Assembly: GCA_050951725.1 (NCBI GenBank) | Contig: JBMNJO010000024.1 | Span: 186,001 to 250,000, forward strand | Reading direction: 5' to 3' | DNA length: 64,000 nucleotides | Source: DTU052 sp050951725 | GTDB lineage: Bacteria; Bacillota; Syntrophomonadia; Syntrophomonadales; DTU052 | Shown: piece by piece, positions 58,979-64,000 of the stretch | Numbering within the stretch: position 1 is the stretch's first letter | How the letters are laid out: each line of letters opens with the position of its first letter | Made by a program: the position numbers and the translations under genes | The notes under the pieces: model-generated | The model's database searches: none | What the model saw: only the letters and a program-made list of their open reading frames with translations | What the model was told of the DNA's origin: nothing

Positions 58979-60001
58979 TCAACTCTTTCCGAATGCACAG
59001 TCTGGGAAATGGCATTCAGGGCATTCCTGGCACAATCCGCCGTGTCCGAGGCTAACCGCCCACGAGCGGGTCAAGCGTTCACCCGCCACAAGATGGGGGA
59101 GAATCAGATCGAGGCTGGTGGTGCCGTTGAACATCACGCAGCCTGGAAGCCCGCAGATCGGGGTATCCCCGTGGTAAGCCAGCATGAGCATTGAGCCCGG
59201 CAAAACTGGCACCCCATAGAACACAACCTGGGCCCCGGACCTGCGGATTCCCGTAGGGGTGGTATCATCAGGATCAACCGACATCCCCCCGGTTACCATC
59301 ACCAGCTCGGCTCCGTCTGCAATCAGCTGCCTTATTTCACTGGAAATGACATCGGGATCATCGGGAACAATAACCTGTCGCATCAGAGATGCTCCAAAAT
59401 CGCTTATCTTTTGGCTGATTACTGAGCAGAAACCATCCTTTATACGTCCCTGGTAAACCTCGTTACCGGTAGTAACAAGTCCGACTTTGAGCGGGCGAAA
59501 AGGTTTAATGCTCAGCAACGGCCCGTCATCAGCACATATCTTCTTGGCCCGGGCGAGTGTTGCACTTTCTATCGCGAGCGGTATAATCCTGGTTCCGGCT
59601 ACCACCGTACCACGTTTAATTACCCGGTTATTATGCAGGGAGGCCAGAATTATACCTTCAATATCATTTATGCGGTTTAAGGACTCCACCCGCACCTTTA
59701 AAAGGCCATCAATGCTGGCCACGAGATTGACCTTGCCCTGGTTGGGCTCCGTCATGGTCAAACCCTGGCCAGCAGCGGATTTGGCGAGGGCCAATGCAGC
59801 CTCATCCTCATGAACTAACCCCTCATCATCCTCCCAGACGTATATATGCTCTTTGCCCAGATTGAGTAAAATTGGTATATCCTCAGCTTCAATTACGTGT
59901 CCACGTTTAAAGGCTCTTCTTTTTACCTGCTCGGGGACAATCTGAGTTATGTCATGACAGAGGGTTAGACCTACTGCTTCGTTAATCGGTATCTTGCGCA
60001 C
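58979..60001 (-). CDS. Molybdopterin-binding (MoCF_biosynth) protein with Cys-rich tail
   Basis: About 340 residues from a GTG at 60001 with AAGGAGG upstream. The N-terminal half (VGLTLCHDITQI..FKRGHVIEAEDIPILLNLGKEHIYVWE) is MoeA domain-I-like; the second half is a MogA/MoeA-type MoCF domain (KVGLVTTGNEVYQGRI, MVTGGMSVDPDDTTPTGIR, LPGSMLMLAYHGDTPICGLPGCVMFNGTTSLDLILP). It ends in a cysteine cluster CQECPECHFPDCAFGK, perhaps a metal site. Such proteins occur in anaerobes next to molybdo/tungsto-enzymes and probably aid cofactor insertion. It is first in a two-gene operon with moeA. Confidence 0.85.
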   Translation of the reverse strand: MRKIPINEAVGLTLCHDITQIVPEQVKRRAFKRGHVIEAEDIPILLNLGKEHIYVWEDDEGLVHEDEAALALAKSAAGQGLTMTEPNQGKVNLVASIDGLLKVRVESLNRINDIEGIILASLHNNRVIKRGTVVAGTRIIPLAIESATLARAKKICADDGPLLSIKPFRPLKVGLVTTGNEVYQGRIKDGFCSVISQKISDFGASLMRQVIVPDDPDVISSEIRQLIADGAELVMVTGGMSVDPDDTTPTGIRRSGAQVVFYGVPVLPGSMLMLAYHGDTPICGLPGCVMFNGTTSLDLILPHLVAGERLTRSWAVSLGHGGLCQECPECHFPDCAFGKS

Positions 60002-60209
60002 GTGCTCCTCCTTTAAATGCTGGGGATAATTCCACCCCATTCACCCTCCATCCAATGCCTTTGTTTGTATACTAATATTACAACATTGAATGTGTCAATC
60101 AGAAGTTGAATATTCAAAAAGCATGAGTGGATTGGATGGTGATAAGATAGCAGATTGGGGATGGGCAGCCAGTTGGAGCGGCTTCGAGACGGGGTTCGGC
60201 CTGGGTGCC

Positions 60210-61220
60210 TTATTCCAGGCGGGTTCGGGCAGCGACCAGCATCTGATTTATCGGCAGGTTATAGGGGCATCTTTCCTCGCATTCTTTACACTCGCTGCAG
60301 ACATCAGGTTTGACCTTCATGCCCTGGTAGCGCTCCCTGGCCCAGTCAGTCAGTCCATAACGAGTATAGTAGCCGTCCAGGAGAAACACCATTGGGATGT
60401 CTATGCCCTGGGAACAGGGCTGACAGTACTCACAGCGACGGCAGAACGTAGATCCGAGTTGGTCTGCCTCCTTCTGGATAACCTCCCTTTCTGCCGGTGA
60501 GAGGTTATCTGATCTTGAACCGGTAAAGGCGTTGTCCTCGACCTGCTGCAATGAATCCATACCGGGGATAACGGTTGAGACCGGCGGGTACTCCAGAATA
60601 AACTGCAATGCGAGGCTGGCGTGTTTAAAGGCGCCCCCGGCCAGCGGTTTCATAATGATAACCCCGGTTCCCTGTGTCGACGCCATCTCCAGCAGTTCGG
60701 GAACCCCTTCAAGCTCAACTGGGTTAAAGGGAAACTGAATGGTTTCAAAGACACTGGCTTTAAGCGCCTCTATTAAAAGGCTTTTTATGTGGCTGGTGAT
60801 TCCAATATGTTTCACAACCCCGCTCTTTTTGGCCTCCAAGAGGGCTTCCATAGCCCCTCCGGGATTCAGTACCTGGTCCAGGGTGGGGTTATCCTTTACA
60901 TTATGGACCTGGTAAAGGTCTATGTACTCGGTCCCCAGGGCCTTAAGGCTTTTCTCTATATCTGACTCCATTTCATCGCGGGTTCGGGCCATTGATTTGG
61001 TGGCGATGATGGCTTCTGACTGTCTTTCCCGCAAAACCAGCCCCAGCTTGGCTTCGCTGTCGGTATAGCCCCGGGCGGTATCAAAAAAGTTAATGCCCAG
61101 GTTCAGGCTCCGATTAACCAGTTGAACGGCCATATCCTCATCAACCCTTTGAATAGGGATGCCGCCAAAGCCAACAGCCGAAACCCACAAGCCGGTGCTG
61201 CCCAGTGATCGGTACCGCAT
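60210..61220 (-). CDS. Aldo/keto reductase with C-terminal iron-sulfur domain
   Basis: A 336-residue protein with GGAGG before its ATG. The aldo/keto-reductase barrel shows GFGGIPIQRV, NFFDTARGYTDSEAKLGLVL (catalytic Asp-Tyr pair), ATKSMARTRDEMESDIEKSLKALGTEYIDLYQVHN and VKHIGITSH. The last ~70 residues carry CRRCEYCQPCSQGIDIP and CSECKECEERCPYNLPI, two ferredoxin-like four-cysteine motifs for [4Fe-4S] clusters. This architecture is common in anaerobes, where electrons may come from ferredoxin as well as NAD(P)H. Substrate unknown. Monocistronic. Confidence 0.92.
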   Translation of the reverse strand: MRYRSLGSTGLWVSAVGFGGIPIQRVDEDMAVQLVNRSLNLGINFFDTARGYTDSEAKLGLVLRERQSEAIIATKSMARTRDEMESDIEKSLKALGTEYIDLYQVHNVKDNPTLDQVLNPGGAMEALLEAKKSGVVKHIGITSHIKSLLIEALKASVFETIQFPFNPVELEGVPELLEMASTQGTGVIIMKPLAGGAFKHASLALQFILEYPPVSTVIPGMDSLQQVEDNAFTGSRSDNLSPAEREVIQKEADQLGSTFCRRCEYCQPCSQGIDIPMVFLLDGYYTRYGLTDWARERYQGMKVKPDVCSECKECEERCPYNLPINQMLVAARTRLE

Positions 61221-61545
61221 AAAAATCCTCCATTATATAAGCATTACATTGGATGGACTCTCTTATTATACCCGATATGATGAGGATTCCAGCAAGACCG
61301 GCTTAGCAATCATTCATGTTCCTATTCATCCAAGCTAAACTTGACAGTGGAGCATTCAATACAAACGGTCGAAACAAGGTTGGCGGGTTGTTCAAATGGA
61401 CAAAAAGGCGCGAAAAAGCAAGGATAACCGCAACGAAAATGGCTGGTTCTCTCTAAGCACACGATTATGGACTAAACTTTCACCTAAGAGTCGTCGATAC
61501 ATAACTTGAGTTCTTGTGACATTCTATCCGGGGAGGTTGCGCCAG
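61221..61545. other. Divergent intergenic region before the IPT/TIG protein
   Basis: A TTGACA box is present near 61339, but its -10 is poor. No known riboswitch motif could be confirmed and no gene is seen. Confidence 0.35.
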
Positions 61546-64000
61546 ATGCGCCGCACCATATCAATTCTGCTTCTGATGGTTATGATAATGACACTGTTTC
61601 CCGTTATGCCGGTTTGGGCGGCTGCGCCTGCAGTCACGACAGTAAGTCCGGCTGTAGTACCTGCCGATGGCGGGCAAATCATGATTTACGGGACGGATTT
61701 GAATGATGGTGATACCAGGGTCATACTGCAGATGGGAGCAGAGATAGTATCGCTGGATGGTGCTGCCATAACTCTGGCAACTCCCAGCCTGCTGATAGTC
61801 AAAGTTCCACCTCATGCTGTTGATGCTACCGGGATTAAACAGGTTGATAATCTGGTAGTGAGCAACAACAGTGGATCCTCCGCTCCCAAACCGAAACCGT
61901 TTCAATATATGAAGACACCGGAGATTACCCACAGTTACCCCTTTACCACTGTTGAGAAATACGATGACGCCGGTAACCCATCGCAAAATGAGGCAGACAA
62001 GAAGACCTACCTCAAAATCGAGGGCGGTTATTTTGACTGGGTTGATAAGGTTTACCTCAAAGAAAAAGACACTCCTGATGGTTCGGCGCTTAAGTTCGGC
62101 AACTTCGCCGATGCTGCCGGTCCCCTGAATAAGGATAAGACAGAAGGCGGTATCTATATAGAAGTAACTGATATACTTCGGGGTAAGGAAGTGCAGATAA
62201 AAGTCGAGAATGTTGGTGGGTACTCAAGTCCCTGGTTCGACTCGCCCTACTACAACGTGCCTGGCCCCTACATAACCACGTTTTATCCTAATCCCAACCC
62301 GATATTTGTTGGCACCAACCTTGATTTGAGCGGGGCCAATTTCTTGAATGATGACCCAACCAATACCCGAGTGTATATTGGCGGGGTAGAGGCGGAGAAG
62401 GTAACCGTTCAGTCCACTTCTGTCAGGGTTAAGGTTCCAAATCCCCAGCCTGGCAACCGCGATCTCAAGATCGAGGTATGGGATAAAGGGGTGCGCCAGG
62501 GGGTAGCAATCTATAAAAACGCCCTTACTATCAAAGTGGTACCTACCGGCATCGTAGTGGATCAGGTATTACCCAACCACGGACCGGTTAACGGCGGAAA
62601 CCGGGTAATCGTGGTCGGAGAGAGGTTTGACCAGACGATGACGGTGGCCTTTGAGATTGGTGGGCATACCACCGTGGCGACTAACTGCGAAACCGTTGAA
62701 CCTCCAGAGTACCTGCCCGCGGGCAAGACCGCATTTGAGGTTATAGTTCCCCCTTCATATCAAGGCCGACAGGGAGCAGCCATTGTCAAAATCGTGGACA
62801 GCAGCCAGACTGACTTGATCTATGATCAGCAGCCCAACCTGTATTTTTATTCAACCCATGGACAGTATCTGGATCTGCAGTCTGTTTCTCCGAACAGTAT
62901 TCCTTTTGACCAGCCAACCCCCATCCAGCTGCAGGGCCAGTATTTCAGTTATTTCCGCTGGTCGGATTCAAACAAATACCTGGAATTGTCAGATGGGACG
63001 GAAGTAAGTATCGGGGACCCGAATAATATTGAACTGGCAGATCTTGAAGCAGCAGGGGTTAATCAGCTCAAACTTATCGAAGAGAAGCCTGGATACTACC
63101 ACGGGCAGGATTTTCGTATTGTTAGGGTCATCCAGGTTACTACCGGTGGGGTAGCTGCTGCTATCACAGCTCTCAACACGGTAGGCAATATTCAGTACAT
63201 TACTGCGGAAAGTGGATTCTATCCGCTGGGAGACAAGGCCAGCGAGAAGGTTAACGTGGAAGTCAACATCAATGAAAACACTTTCTACAAAGATGGCGGG
63301 GAATGGAAACGGTGCATTGACGAGACCTATTATCCATTACAAGAGGTTGATTCCCTGCCGGGAGCCCTAACGGTAACCCGTGTATACCCTGAACCGGAGA
63401 TTATTGCAATAACCCCTGATTGGGGTCCAAATCTACGCTCTCAGGAGGTTCTGATTAAGGGCTACAATTTCTATGAAGGTGTAAAGGTGACCTTTGATGG
63501 AAGAAACGCCGCTATACTGTCCACCGAAAGGGGAGGGTTCACCCCGGGGAAGGGAACACTGATTACTCTAAGAGTAGCAGTTCCTACCACATCGGAACGG
63601 GGTGAGGTAGATGTAGTAATACAAAACACTGATGACAAATCCGCAGCCGGAAAATACACCTATGTCAGCAGTCCGGTGATATCCGCTGTCAGCCCGGGCA
63701 TCGCACCGCTCACCGGGGGAAACCACGTTACTGTTACCGGGAGTCAATTCATGTTCGGCTCCGGGGTGGTAATCGGAGATAAGGTGGTTTGCAGCGAGGA
63801 AACCAGGGCCGCTATGGAGAGTCTTATCGAGAATTCCTCCTTTAAAGAGGTGGTTTTTGGGAGTGACCTTCCACTAACACTGATAGTGGATCCCGATTAT
63901 CGAGTGGCAGGGGCTGATGGGAGTAAGCTCGAGTCTTATGACAACCGTCCAGAAGGAACCAGGATCACCCTTAAGGTCCCCCCTGGAGTTACAGCGGGAA
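61546..64000 (+). CDS. Large exported IPT/TIG-repeat protein, 3' end outside the window
   Basis: The frame is open from the ATG at 61546 (GGGGAGG nine bases upstream) to the right edge without a stop, at least 818 codons. A signal peptide (RRTISILLLMVMIMTLFPVMPVWAAA) is followed by repeated beta domains. Several have the IPT/TIG pattern (rising Gly-rich loop then IxxxG): TTVSPAVVPADGGQIMIYGTDL, VDQVLPNHGPVNGGNRVIVVGERF, ISAVSPGIAPLTGGNHVTVTGSQF. Repeats are roughly 80-130 residues apart. The protein is probably a long surface fibre or adhesin-like S-layer-associated protein. No catalytic domain is visible in the part shown. The missing 3' part could hold an anchoring or DUF4855-type domain. 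Confidence 0.85.
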   Translation, partial: MRRTISILLLMVMIMTLFPVMPVWAAAPAVTTVSPAVVPADGGQIMIYGTDLNDGDTRVILQMGAEIVSLDGAAITLATPSLLIVKVPPHAVDATGIKQVDNLVVSNNSGSSAPKPKPFQYMKTPEITHSYPFTTVEKYDDAGNPSQNEADKKTYLKIEGGYFDWVDKVYLKEKDTPDGSALKFGNFADAAGPLNKDKTEGGIYIEVTDILRGKEVQIKVENVGGYSSPWFDSPYYNVPGPYITTFYPNPNPIFVGTNLDLSGANFLNDDPTNTRVYIGGVEAEKVTVQSTSVRVKVPNPQPGNRDLKIEVWDKGVRQGVAIYKNALTIKVVPTGIVVDQVLPNHGPVNGGNRVIVVGERFDQTMTVAFEIGGHTTVATNCETVEPPEYLPAGKTAFEVIVPPSYQGRQGAAIVKIVDSSQTDLIYDQQPNLYFYSTHGQYLDLQSVSPNSIPFDQPTPIQLQGQYFSYFRWSDSNKYLELSDGTEVSIGDPNNIELADLEAAGVNQLKLIEEKPGYYHGQDFRIVRVIQVTTGGVAAAITALNTVGNIQYITAESGFYPLGDKASEKVNVEVNINENTFYKDGGEWKRCIDETYYPLQEVDSLPGALTVTRVYPEPEIIAITPDWGPNLRSQEVLIKGYNFYEGVKVTFDGRNAAILSTERGGFTPGKGTLITLRVAVPTTSERGEVDVVIQNTDDKSAAGKYTYVSSPVISAVSPGIAPLTGGNHVTVTGSQFMFGSGVVIGDKVVCSEETRAAMESLIENSSFKEVVFGSDLPLTLIVDPDYRVAGADGSKLESYDNRPEGTRITLKVPPGVTAG

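Noticed and set aside
1..64000. tRNA, rRNA and CRISPR arrays
   Set aside because: No TTCGA-type T-loop with cloverleaf pairing, no rRNA blocks and no regularly spaced short repeats were noticed on either strand.

Overview
The window looks like the chromosome of an anaerobic Gram-positive (Firmicutes, class Clostridia) bacterium, probably related to syntrophic or fatty-acid-using lineages. The reasons are an S-layer-homology protein, a 3D-domain/LysM protein, a GerMN lipoprotein, a tungsten/molybdenum aldehyde:ferredoxin oxidoreductase, four tandem fatty-acyl-CoA ligases, strong GGAGG ribosome sites with frequent TTG/GTG starts, and two Firmicutes-type riboswitches. Base composition is moderate and fairly even. 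No rRNA, tRNA, CRISPR array or phage module was seen. The genus is not established.

Layout. 1-8.4 kb: the end of a DUF4855 protein, a small membrane protein, an iron-sulfur-type flavodoxin, a coupled pair of uncharacterised genes (DUF6323/DUF6179-like), a hot-dog thioesterase, a tiny winged-helix protein, an SLH protein and a MerR regulator interrupted by an in-frame TAG. 8.4-16 kb: a CoA-transferase, a membrane-anchored polysaccharide deacetylase, palindromic repeats, a group II intron inserted inside one palindrome, asnS and a zinc-ribbon protein. 16-26 kb: a giant alpha-2-macroglobulin-like protein coupled to a MEMO-like lipoprotein, a YbjQ protein, a frameshifted nitroreductase, an amidase and a DUF3810 protease-like membrane protein. 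26-31.6 kb: a yybP-ykoY (Mn2+) riboswitch controlling a P-type cation ATPase, then cyclophilin, an RMD1/DUF155 protein and a NUDIX hydrolase. 31.7-39.7 kb: four acyl-CoA ligase paralogues on the minus strand, three sharing a conserved upstream module. 40-48 kb: cell-envelope genes, two MBL-fold paralogues, a HAD hydrolase, small conserved proteins, a two-component system and a GerMN lipoprotein with three 10-bp-phased repeats in its promoter region. 48.5-50.1 kb: a ydaO/yuaA (c-di-AMP) riboswitch plus terminator ahead of a lysine-2,3-aminomutase-family enzyme whose substrate-site residues are those of glutamate 2,3-aminomutase. 50.5-55.5 kb: an NCS2 permease, a YaiI/YqxD protein, a sigma-54-type promoter with an upstream palindrome before an SDR gene, a 5'-truncated fifth acyl-CoA ligase and a PaaI-type thioesterase. 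55.7-64 kb: AOR converging on two MoeA-type genes, an Fe-S aldo/keto reductase and the start of a large exported IPT/TIG-repeat protein that runs off the right edge.

The genes suggest acyl-CoA activation and turnover (ligases, thioesterases, CoA-transferase, SDR), aldehyde/acid redox chemistry with a pterin cofactor, and osmotic and metal homeostasis under RNA control. The strongest novel hypothesis is c-di-AMP control of beta-glutamate osmolyte synthesis. Three genes are visibly broken (MerR regulator, nitroreductase, truncated ligase), which points either to real gene decay or to assembly error.
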